Positions 34,066-42,904 of a stretch of DNA of 64,000 bases are shown here, piece after piece. Below the pieces are notes generated by a model. The model was not told the DNA's origin, ran no database searches, and saw only the letters and a program-made list of their open reading frames with translations. Made by a program: the position numbers and the translations under genes. The stretch covers positions 1 through 64,000 of the forward strand of contig NZ_JAATOM010000022.1 of assembly GCF_019207085.1 (NCBI RefSeq). The letters are read 5' to 3'. This stretch comes from Variovorax sp. dw_308. GTDB lineage: Bacteria > Pseudomonadota > Gammaproteobacteria > Burkholderiales > Burkholderiaceae_C. The first letter of the stretch is position 1; each line of letters opens with the position of its first letter.

Positions 34066-34244
34066 GGCTTTTGGCAGTTGCGCCCCTGCCGGATTTGTTG
34101 CGTCAAGTTGCAGAGCAACACGGTCTCCGGTTATACGGGCAGGGCGCGCGATGCGTGTAGGCCGACAGCCTGACCTGTTCCTTCCGGCAGCGAGCTTGCA
34201 CAATTTTCAATAGCATCGGGCCGTTGCTCGAAACGAGGATCCCC

Positions 34245-34529
34245 ATGTCCAAGCAGTCGTCATACACCGGCCCGGCCAATCCGGCCGTCCTGGCCGAGTC
34301 CCTGAAGGAAAACAAGGAGGCGGCGCAGGTGGTGCAGAAGGCTTCGGATGACCTCGCGGTCGTCCATGCAGTGCTGGACCACGGGGTGCCCAAGGGTTCA
34401 CTGCCGCCAGACGTGGACCGGGCCGTCGCGCAGACCGAACGCATCGAGAAACAACTCAGTGCGTCGGTCGAGAAGCTCAAGAAGGTGAACGCGGCATTGG
34501 CCCGCGCGTTGCCGGACCCCAAGGCTTGA
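34245..34529 (+). CDS. Small helical protein of unknown function (94 aa)
   Basis: A 94-residue protein with GAGGA before the ATG at 34245. It is charged and predicted helical (PAVLAESLKENKEAAQVVQKA, then AVAQTERIEKQLSASVEKLKKV with heptad spacing), a likely coiled coil with no membrane segment. It is divergent from the single-domain response regulator gene across a 179-base gap. No family recognised. Confidence 0.65.
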   Translation: MSKQSSYTGPANPAVLAESLKENKEAAQVVQKASDDLAVVHAVLDHGVPKGSLPPDVDRAVAQTERIEKQLSASVEKLKKVNAALARALPDPKA

Positions 34530-34555
34530 CCTCGAGGCCGGCGCCGGAGGCAAGG

Positions 34556-35674
34556 TCAAAGCTTCCTGACGATCGCGCTGCCGATCGAATAGCCCGCGCC
34601 GAACGAGCAGATCACGCCGAGATCACCGGCCTTGAAGTCGGCCTGGTGGCGGTGGAAGGCGATGATGGAACCGGCGGAGGCGGTATTGGCGAATTCGTCC
34701 AGGATCACGGGCGCCTCGTCCGCCGTGGCGTCGCGGCCAAGCAAGCGGCGCGCGATGAACTGGTTCATCGACAGGTTGGCCTGGTGCAGCCAGAAGCGGC
34801 GCATGTCGGCGGGGGCGTAGCTGAACGCGGCCAGGTGCTGCTCGATGTGGTCGGCGGCCATGGGACAGACTTCCTTGAAGACCTTGCGGCCTTCCTGGCG
34901 GAAGAGCTGGTCGCGGTCGTCCGGGTCGCGGTCTTCGGCGCGCGACATGAACCCGAAGTTGTTGCGGATGTTGTTGGAAAAAGTGGTCAAGGCCCGAGTG
35001 CCCAGCACCTCGAAGGCGCCCGGCGGCGCCAGTTCCAGGCGCTCCACCAGCACGGCGGTACAGACATCGCCGAAGATGAAATGGCAGTCGCGGTCTTTCC
35101 AGGCCAGATGGGCCGAGGTGATTTCGGGGTTGACCATCAGCACCGCGCGCGCGCCGCCGCTGCGCACCGCGTTGTAGGCCATCTCCAGCCCGAAGGTGGC
35201 CGACGAACAGGCCACGTTCATGTCGAAGCCGAAGCCCTGGACGCCGAGCGCGGTCTGGATCTCCACGCCCATCGCCGGGTAGGCGCGCTGCATGTTGGCC
35301 GAGGCGCAGATCACCATGTCGACATCGGCGGCCGTCTTGCCAGCAGCCTGGAGTGCGTCCTGCGCGGCCTTGACGGCAATCTCGGCCATCAGCGAAAGCT
35401 CGTTGTCGGGCCGGGGCGTGAAGACCGGGCGCATGCGCGTGGGGTCCAGCACGCCGGACTTTTCCATGACGTAGCGGCGCTTGATGCCGGAAGCCTTTTC
35501 GATGAACTCGACGCTGGAGCTGGTCAGTGCGGCGTGGGTGCCGGCGGCGATTTCCCCGGCATGCTTCGCGTTTTCCAGCGCGGCGTATTGGTTGAAGGCC
35601 TCGACCAATTCCTCATTGGTGATCACCTCCGGCGGAATGAACAGGCCGGTGCTGCTGATGGCGACACGATGCAT
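34556..35674 (-). CDS. Beta-ketoacyl-ACP synthase III family protein
   Basis: A 372-residue thiolase-fold enzyme of the FabH type. Catalytic Cys156 is in NVACSSATFG, His in WLHQANLSMNQF and Asn in FANTASAGS. It is longer than housekeeping FabH (about 320) and resembles the 370-residue Pseudomonas aeruginosa PA3286-type enzyme that uses medium-chain acyl-CoA to start fatty acid synthesis; that comparison is from memory. It is not in a fab cluster, which supports a specialised role. Confidence 0.88.
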   Translation of the reverse strand: MHRVAISSTGLFIPPEVITNEELVEAFNQYAALENAKHAGEIAAGTHAALTSSSVEFIEKASGIKRRYVMEKSGVLDPTRMRPVFTPRPDNELSLMAEIAVKAAQDALQAAGKTAADVDMVICASANMQRAYPAMGVEIQTALGVQGFGFDMNVACSSATFGLEMAYNAVRSGGARAVLMVNPEITSAHLAWKDRDCHFIFGDVCTAVLVERLELAPPGAFEVLGTRALTTFSNNIRNNFGFMSRAEDRDPDDRDQLFRQEGRKVFKEVCPMAADHIEQHLAAFSYAPADMRRFWLHQANLSMNQFIARRLLGRDATADEAPVILDEFANTASAGSIIAFHRHQADFKAGDLGVICSFGAGYSIGSAIVRKL

Positions 35675-35857
35675 GACGGTCTCTCTGATCTATGTTGTGG
35701 ATGGGGCAAGCGAACTGCCCGGGGGCGGGCCAGATTGTCCGCTACCGCTCACCCCTGCGCGGATACGGATTTGTGCCTAGCGGCGACCGGGACGAGCACC
35801 GAAGTAGTACCGTCCGCGTCTGCCGGTACGGGCAAGGATGCGGGTACGGGTACGGGT

Positions 35858-35940
35858 GCCGAACGCAGAAGGAATTCAAAGAAAATATTTGGTTTTCCTT
35901 TTGCGACTTCTGCGGAACCTTTGCGACTTCTGCGTTCGGC
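35858..35940. repeat. Intergenic repeat with 13-bp inverted ends
   Basis: The 341-base gap between the KAS III gene and the transglutaminase gene has no credible gene. It holds gccgaacgcagaa (35858-35870) and its exact reverse complement (35928-35940), 57 bases apart, and a direct repeat of tttgcgacttctgcg between them. Just before it are short tandem ggtacgg words (35851 region and upstream). Such tttgcg/ttctgcg repeats recur between genes in Comamonadaceae. The rest of the gap shows nothing clear. Confidence 0.6.
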
Positions 35941-36015
35941 TCCCGATCCCGGACCGCCCACGCGGTGGCGCGTCAATTGCATGTCCGCCTTCCTCCCCCA
36001 CACCCCGGCACCACC

Positions 36016-36828
36016 ATGAAGCTGCACGCCACCTGCAAGATGACTGTCACCGCCAGCAGCGACTGCCCTGTCGTCGCGATGCTGCGGCCACGCAGCGGCG
36101 AGGCGCAATGGATGGTGCAGGAGCGCTACGAACTCGACCCGTGGGTGCCGACCACGGAATACGTCGACGACTTCGGCAACCTGTGCCAGCGCTTGAAGAT
36201 CCCGCAGGGCCAGATGCGCATCGAAGTCGACATGCTCATGGTGACGGACGAGCTCATCGCCGTGGATTTCAACGCCGTGGCGACGCCTGTCGAGCAATTG
36301 CCTTTCGATGCGTTGAAGTACCTGCTGCAAAGCCGCTACTGCCCGTCGGACAAGATGGGCGACAGGGCGCAGGAGATCGTCGGCAACGCCGCTGCGGGCT
36401 ATGCACAGGTCGAGGCGATCCGCGGCTGGAGCCATGCCAACCTGCAATACAAGTACGGCGTCAGCACCGGCAGCACCGACGCCCTCGACACGTTGAACGA
36501 CGGCGCCGGCGTGTGCCGGGATTTCTCGCACGTGGGCATCGCCCTGTGCCGCGCGCTGCGAATCCCGGCCCGGTTCGTGGTGGGCTACCTCCATCGGCTG
36601 GACCCGATGGACATGCACGCATGGTTCGAAGCCTTCGTCGGCGGCCGCTGGTACACCTTCGACGGCACGCAGGATCAACCGCGCGGCGGGCGCATCGTCG
36701 TGGCCTACGGGCGCGACGCGGCCGACGTGGCCTTTCTTTCGAACTACGGGCCGCTGGAGATGGGGGAGATGGAGGTCACGGTGCGGGAGGTGTTGCCGGG
36801 CGATGCGGCTCAACGCTCCTCCATGTGA
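36016..36828 (+). CDS. Transglutaminase-like protein
   Basis: A 270-residue cysteine-protease-fold protein. The triad is Cys167 in GAGVCRDFSHV, His201 in DMHAWFEAF and Asp216 in YTFDGTQD. The N-terminal part (about 1-110) is the beta-rich domain found in bacterial transglutaminase-like proteins. No signal peptide is seen, so it is likely cytoplasmic; substrates of this group are mostly unknown. It is convergent with the uraH gene. Confidence 0.9.
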   Translation: MKLHATCKMTVTASSDCPVVAMLRPRSGEAQWMVQERYELDPWVPTTEYVDDFGNLCQRLKIPQGQMRIEVDMLMVTDELIAVDFNAVATPVEQLPFDALKYLLQSRYCPSDKMGDRAQEIVGNAAAGYAQVEAIRGWSHANLQYKYGVSTGSTDALDTLNDGAGVCRDFSHVGIALCRALRIPARFVVGYLHRLDPMDMHAWFEAFVGGRWYTFDGTQDQPRGGRIVVAYGRDAADVAFLSNYGPLEMGEMEVTVREVLPGDAAQRSSM

Positions 36829-36849
36829 CCGCCGCCCCGCGTCGGGCGC

Positions 36850-37203
36850 TCAGGAGCCCCGGTAGGTCGAGCAGCTCCAGCCCGAGCACAGCATCGGCAC
36901 GTGGTAGTGCTGCTTCGCATCGAAGATCGAGAAGCGCACCGGCACGGTGTCGAGGAAGGGCAGCTCCGTGGCGTTGGCGCCGGGCCGCTGGAAGTAGTCG
37001 CCGATGTAGAACAGCAGCTCGTACTGCCCGACCTTGGCGTCCGCGGGTGCCAGCACGGGCGCGTCGGTTCGACCGTCCTTGTTGGTCGCGAGGGTCTTGA
37101 CGAGTTTCCAGCTGGTTCCGTCGAAGACCGAGAAGTCGATGCGTACGCCCGCTGCGGGGCGACCGGTGCCGCTGTCGAGCACGTGGGTGGAAATGCCTGC
37201 CAT
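36850..37203 (-). CDS. uraH: 5-hydroxyisourate hydrolase
   Basis: A 117-residue transthyretin-like enzyme hydrolysing 5-hydroxyisourate to OHCU in urate breakdown. His7 in GISTHVLDSGTGRPA, the Arg in the RTDAPVL segment, and the C-terminal YRGS that closes the active site are all present. It has no signal peptide, so it is cytoplasmic. It is the last gene of the MFS-uraD-HIUase operon. Confidence 0.95.
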   Translation of the reverse strand: MAGISTHVLDSGTGRPAAGVRIDFSVFDGTSWKLVKTLATNKDGRTDAPVLAPADAKVGQYELLFYIGDYFQRPGANATELPFLDTVPVRFSIFDAKQHYHVPMLCSGWSCSTYRGS

Positions 37204-37245
37204 GGTGGTTGTTCCTGGTGCGTTGAGGAGGTGCTCAGAGTCGCC

Positions 37246-37761
37246 TTAGCTGCCCCGGTAGTACGAGTAGCTCCACGGCGTGAAAAGGATCGCGAGGTGG
37301 ATCCGTTCCTGCGGATTGCGCACGACGAAACGCAGCGGCACGGTCGACAGGAAGGTCGGCTTGGGCAGCGGCGTGTCGAAGCGAGCGAAGTACTCGTCGA
37401 TGTGCAGCAGCACTTCGTAGCGGCCGGCCTTGTAGGTGCCCTCCAGCAGCAGCGGCTCGGCGGAGCGGCCGTTGGCTGCGGTCTCTATCGACTTGACTGG
37501 CTTGTAGCTTCCGCTGTCGAACATCGACAGGTCGGCCTTCATCCCCGCACCCGGCGTGCCGTGGAAGATGTCGATGGCGTGCATCGTGAGGCGGGGGCTC
37601 AGCTCGGCCTGCGACACCGGCGCGACGGTGAGACCCGCCGGCATCACCGGGGTTGCGGGTGCATCGGCGGCGCGAGCGTTGCCGGCCAGTTGCAGGCCAA
37701 GGCCGCCGAGCGCCAGGCTGGCGGGGAGGAATGAGCGACGGCTCAGGGGTTTGTCGATCAT
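37246..37761 (-). CDS. Tat-exported HIUase/transthyretin-like protein
   Basis: A 171-residue second transthyretin-like protein. It has a Tat signal (SRRSFLPASLALGG, residues 7-20) and a spacer to about residue 50, then a domain with His61 in LTMHAIDIFHGTPG, and the C-terminal YRGS. The core resembles uraH and keeps its end motif, but the sequence between is diverged. It is predicted to act in the periplasm. It overlaps uraD by four bases and precedes uraH by 42 bases. A role as a second hydrolase or a binding protein is open. Confidence 0.85.
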   Translation of the reverse strand: MIDKPLSRRSFLPASLALGGLGLQLAGNARAADAPATPVMPAGLTVAPVSQAELSPRLTMHAIDIFHGTPGAGMKADLSMFDSGSYKPVKSIETAANGRSAEPLLLEGTYKAGRYEVLLHIDEYFARFDTPLPKPTFLSTVPLRFVVRNPQERIHLAILFTPWSYSYYRGS

Positions 37762-38318
37762 GTCGTGGCTCCCAGCGGTGAACGATCGGATTCCGGGGCG
37801 CGGAACAGCGCGGCGAGGCGGCGGCGCGTGATCAGGCCGATCTGGCGCAGCGCCTCTTCGCGCTCGGTGTCCGTATCGCGGTGGATGCGCATGCGCAGCG
37901 CGTCGAAGATGCCGGCGCGCGTGTGGCCCAGCACGGCGATGATGAAGGGGAAGCCGTGGCACTGCGCATAGGCCGCGTTGAGCTCGCGCAACTCGACGAC
38001 CTGCGCGTGGCTCAGGCTGTCCAGCCCGCGCTGCTCGAAGGTCGAATGCCCGGTCATCGTGCCGGCCTGTGCTTCCTTGCCGGCCAGTTCGGGATGGCCG
38101 CGCAGGAAGGCGATCTGCCTGGGCAGCGGTGCGGCGCGCACCGCCTCCATCATGGCGCGATGCAGGGCGTCTTCGCTGGCGAAGGGGCGTACGGCCCATG
38201 CCGCCTCGGCCACCCAGGGCGCGTGTTCGAACAGGTCGCCGAGTGTGTCGATGAAGGTGCCGTGGTCCATCTCCGCGATGGCAGAGATCGTGAGGGTTGA
38301 AGTGGTCATCGTTGGCAT
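37758..38318 (-). CDS. uraD: OHCU decarboxylase
   Basis: A 186-residue helical enzyme turning 2-oxo-4-hydroxy-4-carboxy-5-ureidoimidazoline into S-allantoin. Family blocks are FLRGHPELAGKEA with the catalytic His, STFEQRGLDSLS and YAQCHGFPFIIAVLGHT near the C-terminal half, then EREEALRQIGLITRRRL. The ATG at 38318 overlaps the transporter stop (TGATG); a second ATG at 38309 is possible. It overlaps the Tat-HIUase start. Confidence 0.93.
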   Translation of the reverse strand: MPTMTTSTLTISAIAEMDHGTFIDTLGDLFEHAPWVAEAAWAVRPFASEDALHRAMMEAVRAAPLPRQIAFLRGHPELAGKEAQAGTMTGHSTFEQRGLDSLSHAQVVELRELNAAYAQCHGFPFIIAVLGHTRAGIFDALRMRIHRDTDTEREEALRQIGLITRRRLAALFRAPESDRSPLGATT

Positions 38319-39655
38319 CACTTTCCGTTGGCCTTGGCGACGAAGCGCGGAACGAACAGCAGGATCAGCACCGTCGCGCACACCTCGACGGCGGCGACGA
38401 TCAGCAGGCCCGGAGCAAGTCCGCCGGTCTGCGTCTTGATGAAGCCCAGCATGGCCGGTGCACCGAAGCCCGCGAGGTTGGCAATCGAGTTGATCAGCGC
38501 CACGCCACCGGCCGCTGCGGCGCCCGCGAGGAAGCGGCCCGGCAACTGCCAGAACACCGGGATGGCGCTCATGGTGCCGATGATGGCGACCGTCTGCGCG
38601 ACAAGCGTCAGCACCGGGCTCACCTGGATGAACAGCGACGTGAACAGCAGGCCGACCGCGCCGAGCGCCGCGGCAAACGCGCAATGCAGCCGCGCCTCCT
38701 TGCTGTGGTCGGAGTGCAGGCCGTTGACGACCATGCCGATGGCGCCGAACAGGTAGGAGGCCGCCATGATCCAGCCGACCGTGGCCGGGTCGGTGAAACC
38801 GACTTCCTTCACGACCGACGGGCCGAAGAAGGTCAGCGACGAGTTGGCCGCGATCACGCAGAAGAACACCAGGATCAGCAGCCAGAGGCGGCCGTCCTTC
38901 AGCGATGCGAGCAGGCTCTCCTCGCGATGGCCGAGCGAGGCCCTGTCGCGTGCGAGGTCGTCCTCGATGAGTTGGCGCTGCGCCGGCGAGAGCCACTTGG
39001 CCTGTTGCGGGCGGTCGGTCAGGTAGAACCAGGTGACGAAGGCCGCGATGATCGACGGCACGCCCTCGACCAGGAACACCCACTGCCAGCCGGCCCAGCC
39101 GTTGACGCCGTTCAGGCTGTTCATCACGGTGCCCGCGAGCGGCCCGCCGATCACGCCCGCCACGCCGGACGCCGACATGAACATGCCGAAGGCCTTGGCC
39201 CGGCGCTCGCTCGGATACCAGTAGGTGAGGTACAGGATGATGCCGGGGTAGAAGCCCGCTTCGAACACGCCCATCAGGAAGCGCAGGAAGTAGAACATCG
39301 CGGGCGTCTTGACGAACATCATCAGCACGCAGACGACGCCCCAGCCCATGGTGATGCGGGTGATGGTCTTGCGCGCGCCGATGCGTTGCAGCAGCAGGTT
39401 GGACGGCACCTCGAAGAAGAAGTAGCCGAGGAAGAAGATGCCGGCGCCGAGGCCGTAGATGGAGTCGCTCCACTTCAGGTCGTCGAGCATCGTGAGCTTC
39501 ACGAAGCCGATGTTGACCCGGTCGATCCAGGCCAGCACCCAGAGGATGAAGAGGAAGGGAATGAGGCGCCAGGTGATCTTGCGATAAGTGGCGTCGAGGT
39601 CGTCGGTCGGGCCCGTTCCCGCGACTGCGGGGGAGGGCAAGGGAATGGTGGTCAT
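38318..39655 (-). CDS. MFS transporter, anion:cation symporter type
   Basis: A 445-residue membrane protein with about twelve hydrophobic segments. It opens YRKITWRLIPFLFILWVLAWIDRVNIGFVKL, the signature of the ACS family (phthalate, tartrate, 4-hydroxyphenylacetate permeases and relatives). First gene of an operon with uraD and two HIUase-type genes, so it likely brings in urate, allantoin or a related ureide; this is inferred from context. The ATG at 39655 is the start; an upstream opening is low complexity. Confidence 0.88.
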   Translation of the reverse strand: MTTIPLPSPAVAGTGPTDDLDATYRKITWRLIPFLFILWVLAWIDRVNIGFVKLTMLDDLKWSDSIYGLGAGIFFLGYFFFEVPSNLLLQRIGARKTITRITMGWGVVCVLMMFVKTPAMFYFLRFLMGVFEAGFYPGIILYLTYWYPSERRAKAFGMFMSASGVAGVIGGPLAGTVMNSLNGVNGWAGWQWVFLVEGVPSIIAAFVTWFYLTDRPQQAKWLSPAQRQLIEDDLARDRASLGHREESLLASLKDGRLWLLILVFFCVIAANSSLTFFGPSVVKEVGFTDPATVGWIMAASYLFGAIGMVVNGLHSDHSKEARLHCAFAAALGAVGLLFTSLFIQVSPVLTLVAQTVAIIGTMSAIPVFWQLPGRFLAGAAAAGGVALINSIANLAGFGAPAMLGFIKTQTGGLAPGLLIVAAVEVCATVLILLFVPRFVAKANGK

Positions 39656-39836
39656 GCGCGGCTCCGGGATGATTCGGTGGGGTCGGATCGGGGGTTGGAT
39701 CGGGGGGTGGATCGAGAGGGCGAAGATTGCGCTTTTTCGAGCGAAAACGGGAGGCCTCGGCGGCAGCGGTTTCGATATAGAGTCGATCAGCAAAGACCAT
39801 GTGGCACGGCTCGGGCCCTGCCCCGACCGCAATGCA

Positions 39837-40778
39837 ATGACCTCACGCAGCAACGTCGACCAACTCGATGGCTACCTCATCCGCGCGCTCTGCGCGCTGG
39901 TGGAGGAGCGCAGCGTCTCACGCGCGGCGCGGCGCATGGGCCAGACCCAGCCGGCCGTCAGCGCAGCGCTCAAGCGCCTGCGGCTGATCCTTTCGGATCC
40001 GCTTCTGGTGCGCAACAAGCTCGACATGATCCCGACCGAGCGCGGGCTGCAATTGGCGGCGCAGGCGCGGGTGGCGCTGGACGCGATGTCGGTGCTGGTG
40101 GCCTCGCGCGAGGACTTCGATGCGCAGCGAGCGTCGCTCACCTTCCGCGTGGCCTCGCCCGACTACCTGGCGCCTTCGGTGCTGGCCGAGGTGGCGCGGC
40201 GCATCCGCGAAGAGGCGCCGCTGTGCCGGCTGGAGGTGCATCCGATGGGCCCCGATTTCGACAGCGAACGCGCGCTGGCCGACGACCTGCTGGACGTGAT
40301 CATCGGCAACTGGCCCAACCCGCCCGAGCTGCTGCACACCTTGCTGTTGCTGGAGGACGAGCTGGTTTGCATGGTGCGACCGGGCCATCCGCTGGCTGAT
40401 GCCGAAGCGTTGACCGAAGCGCAGTACCTGTCGGCATCGCACGTCGCGCCGATGCGCTATTCAGGGTTGCATCGGGGCGTGGTCGAGACGCACCTGGCGC
40501 GTCAGCATGTGGCCCGCGACGCACGCGTGTCGGTGCCCTACTTCGGCCTCGCGCCGCATGTGGTCGCGCGCACCGACCTGGTGTTCACCACGGCCAGGCA
40601 TTTCGCCGAGCACTTCGCGCAATCGCTGGGACTGGTGATCCTGAAGGCGCCCTCGGGCTTTCCGACGATGCGCTTCTATCAGCTCTGGCACGAGCGCGCG
40701 CACCTGGCGCCGGCGCACCGGTGGCTGCGTGCGGTGATCGCGGAGGTGGGTCGGGCCCACGCGCCCAAGCCGGCGTGA
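39837..40778 (+). CDS. LysR-family transcriptional regulator
   Basis: A 313-residue regulator. The N-terminal winged helix (ALVEERSVSRAARRMGQTQPAVSAALKRLR) is followed by the two-lobed effector domain. The gene is divergent from the MFS-uraD-uraH operon across a 181-base gap and probably controls it, with an intermediate of urate breakdown as likely effector (inference). The ATG at 39837 gives the usual length. It is convergent with the D-lactate dehydrogenase gene (nine-base gap). Confidence 0.92.
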   Translation: MTSRSNVDQLDGYLIRALCALVEERSVSRAARRMGQTQPAVSAALKRLRLILSDPLLVRNKLDMIPTERGLQLAAQARVALDAMSVLVASREDFDAQRASLTFRVASPDYLAPSVLAEVARRIREEAPLCRLEVHPMGPDFDSERALADDLLDVIIGNWPNPPELLHTLLLLEDELVCMVRPGHPLADAEALTEAQYLSASHVAPMRYSGLHRGVVETHLARQHVARDARVSVPYFGLAPHVVARTDLVFTTARHFAEHFAQSLGLVILKAPSGFPTMRFYQLWHERAHLAPAHRWLRAVIAEVGRAHAPKPA

Positions 40779-40787
40779 CGGCAGTCT

Positions 40788-41783
40788 TCAGGACAACTTG
40801 ATCTCGTTCGACAGCGCCGCACCCGCCTCGAATTCGCTGACGCTGCGCACGGTGGTCTCGCAGATCGTGGTGATCGCCTCGCGCGTGAAGAAGGCCTGGT
40901 GGCCCGTGACGATCACGTTCGGAAACGCGATCAGGCGCTGCAGCACGTCGTCGGTGACGATGGTGCTGGACAGGTCGCGGAAGAACAGTTCCGCTTCCTG
41001 CTCGTAGACGTCCAGGGCCAGCCCGCCGAGTTGCCCGGTCTTGAGCGCCTCGATCGCTGCTTCCGCGTCCACCAGGCCGCCCCGGCTGGTGTTGACCAGC
41101 AAGGCGCCGCGCTTCATGCGGGACAGCGATTCGGCGTTGACGATGTGGTAGGTCTCGGGGGTCAGCGGGCAATGCAGCGAGACGATGTCGGCGCTCGCGC
41201 CGATCTCGCCGGGCTCCGCGTATCGCGCACCGAGCGCCTCGAATTCGCGGGAAGGAAACTTGTCGTAGCCGATGACCTCGCATCCGAAGCCCAGCATGAT
41301 GCGTGCGAACACGCGGCCGATCTTGCCGGTACCGACCACGGCGGCGGTCTTTCCGTGCAGGTCGAATCCCATCAGCCCGTCGAGGGAGAAATTGGAATCG
41401 CGCGTCCGGTTGTAGGCGCGGTGAATGCTCCGGTTGATGGCCAGCAGCAGCGCCACGGCATGCTCCGCCACCGAGAACGGCGAGTAGTCGACCACGCGCA
41501 CCACCTTGATGCCCAGGCGCGCCGCGGCCGCGAGATCGACGTTGTTGAAGCCGGTGCAGCGCAGGCAGACGAGCTTCGTGCCGCCGCGCTGCAGCACTTC
41601 GAGCATGGCGGCGTCGACGGTGTCGTTGACGAAGATGCAGACCGCCTCATGGCCGGCGGCAAGCGCCGCCGATTCGGGCGCCAGCGACGCCTCGAAATAC
41701 TGCAACTGGTGCTGCTGGCCCGCATTGGCCAGGTCGAGGAATTCGCGGTCGTAGCGCTTGGCGCTGAACACGGCAATTTTCAT
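40788..41783 (-). CDS. ldhA: D-lactate dehydrogenase, 2-hydroxyacid dehydrogenase family
   Basis: A 331-residue NAD-dependent enzyme reducing pyruvate to D-lactate. The nucleotide-binding loop VVGTGKIGRVFARI, the NTSRGGLVD block, an active-site Arg and Glu in the usual spacing and the catalytic His in VIVTGHQAFFT are present. The start MKIAVFSAKRYDREFL is characteristic of fermentative LdhA. It is monocistronic and divergent from the IclR gene. Confidence 0.93.
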   Translation of the reverse strand: MKIAVFSAKRYDREFLDLANAGQQHQLQYFEASLAPESAALAAGHEAVCIFVNDTVDAAMLEVLQRGGTKLVCLRCTGFNNVDLAAAARLGIKVVRVVDYSPFSVAEHAVALLLAINRSIHRAYNRTRDSNFSLDGLMGFDLHGKTAAVVGTGKIGRVFARIMLGFGCEVIGYDKFPSREFEALGARYAEPGEIGASADIVSLHCPLTPETYHIVNAESLSRMKRGALLVNTSRGGLVDAEAAIEALKTGQLGGLALDVYEQEAELFFRDLSSTIVTDDVLQRLIAFPNVIVTGHQAFFTREAITTICETTVRSVSEFEAGAALSNEIKLS

Positions 41784-41996
41784 GGGCACCCCAAGGTTCT
41801 GGCGTGTGTACCTCATTCGCCCCGGGCCGTGTTGCGCGTTACAGCGGGTAGCAATGCCGCGGCCACGGCCAGCACGCCCCCGTGTGTGGAATACCATCGC
41901 CAGAATCAACTTCGATCCAACAAATCGAACTCAATGTCTCAAAATTCGTTGATTTGAGCGACACAACGCTACACAATGCATCCCAAGGATTGAGAA

Positions 41997-42815
41997 ATGG
42001 ATCAAGAGTCTCGTTTCCAGGAAACACCAGGCGATGCCGACAAGCCGGGCGGCAGTGCGCTCGCCCGCGGCGTCCATATCCTCCAGGCCTTCAGCGTCGA
42101 TGCACCGGCGCTCACGGCGCGCGACCTCATGACCGCGACGGGCCTGCCCAAACCCACGCTTTTCCGGCTGGTAACCACGCTGACCGAACTCGGGCTGCTG
42201 CGCTACGAGGAAGCCGACGGCCGCTTCATGCCCGCGCCGGGCCTGGCACGACTGGCCGCGCCGCTGCTCGCCCGCACGCCCATCCGGCAACTCGCCTTCA
42301 GCCCCATGCAGGCGCTGGCCGACCGGGTCTGCGCGCAGGTCTCGCTGGGCCTCGGGCTGGGCCTCGACCTGGTGTTCATCGAACTGGCGCAGTCGAAGGA
42401 TTGCGTGACGGTGCGCCCCGCCATGGGCAGCCACATCTCGCTGTCGCGCACCGCCTCGGGCCGCGCCTACCTGGCCGCCCTGCCAACGGAGCAGGCGCAG
42501 CGCTACATCGACAGCGTTCGCGAGGCGGACGCCGCGCAAGGCGCCTGGCTGGCCGAGCGCATGCAGGAAACCCGCGCCGACCTGGCCGAGCGCGGCTTCT
42601 GCGTGAGCCACGGCGACCTGCAGCGCCAACTGGAAGCCGTGGCCGTGCCCCTGCGCGGCGCCGGCAGCGCGGACGAGATCTATGTGTTCGCCTGCACCGT
42701 GCCCAGCTTCGAGTTGAAGCCGGGTCAACTGCTGGAGGAGGTCGGCCCCCGGCTGGCCACGCTGGCACGCAGCATCGAGGCTGCGCTCGGCGCGCCGCCA
42801 ACGCTCGGGGCTTGA
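41997..42815 (+). CDS. IclR-family transcriptional regulator
   Basis: A 272-residue regulator: winged helix (ALTARDLMTATGLPKPTLFRLVTTL) at about 35-60 and an effector domain with FIELAQSKDCVTVRPAMGSHISLSRTASGRAYLA as the ligand-pocket block. It lies 89 bases upstream of, and in the same direction as, an acyl-CoA dehydrogenase and an acyl-CoA ligase and may control them. The 5' region (41900-41990) is AT-rich with caacaaatcgaa / ttcgttgatttg, a possible operator. Confidence 0.9.
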   Translation: MDQESRFQETPGDADKPGGSALARGVHILQAFSVDAPALTARDLMTATGLPKPTLFRLVTTLTELGLLRYEEADGRFMPAPGLARLAAPLLARTPIRQLAFSPMQALADRVCAQVSLGLGLGLDLVFIELAQSKDCVTVRPAMGSHISLSRTASGRAYLAALPTEQAQRYIDSVREADAAQGAWLAERMQETRADLAERGFCVSHGDLQRQLEAVAVPLRGAGSADEIYVFACTVPSFELKPGQLLEEVGPRLATLARSIEAALGAPPTLGA

Positions 42816-42904
42816 ACATGAGCGTTCTTCGGCGCGCGCTACGGAATCCTTCTCACCCTGAGAGCCATCCCGCTTTCCTGACCTGACTGCTCCACTCGCC
42901 GCGC

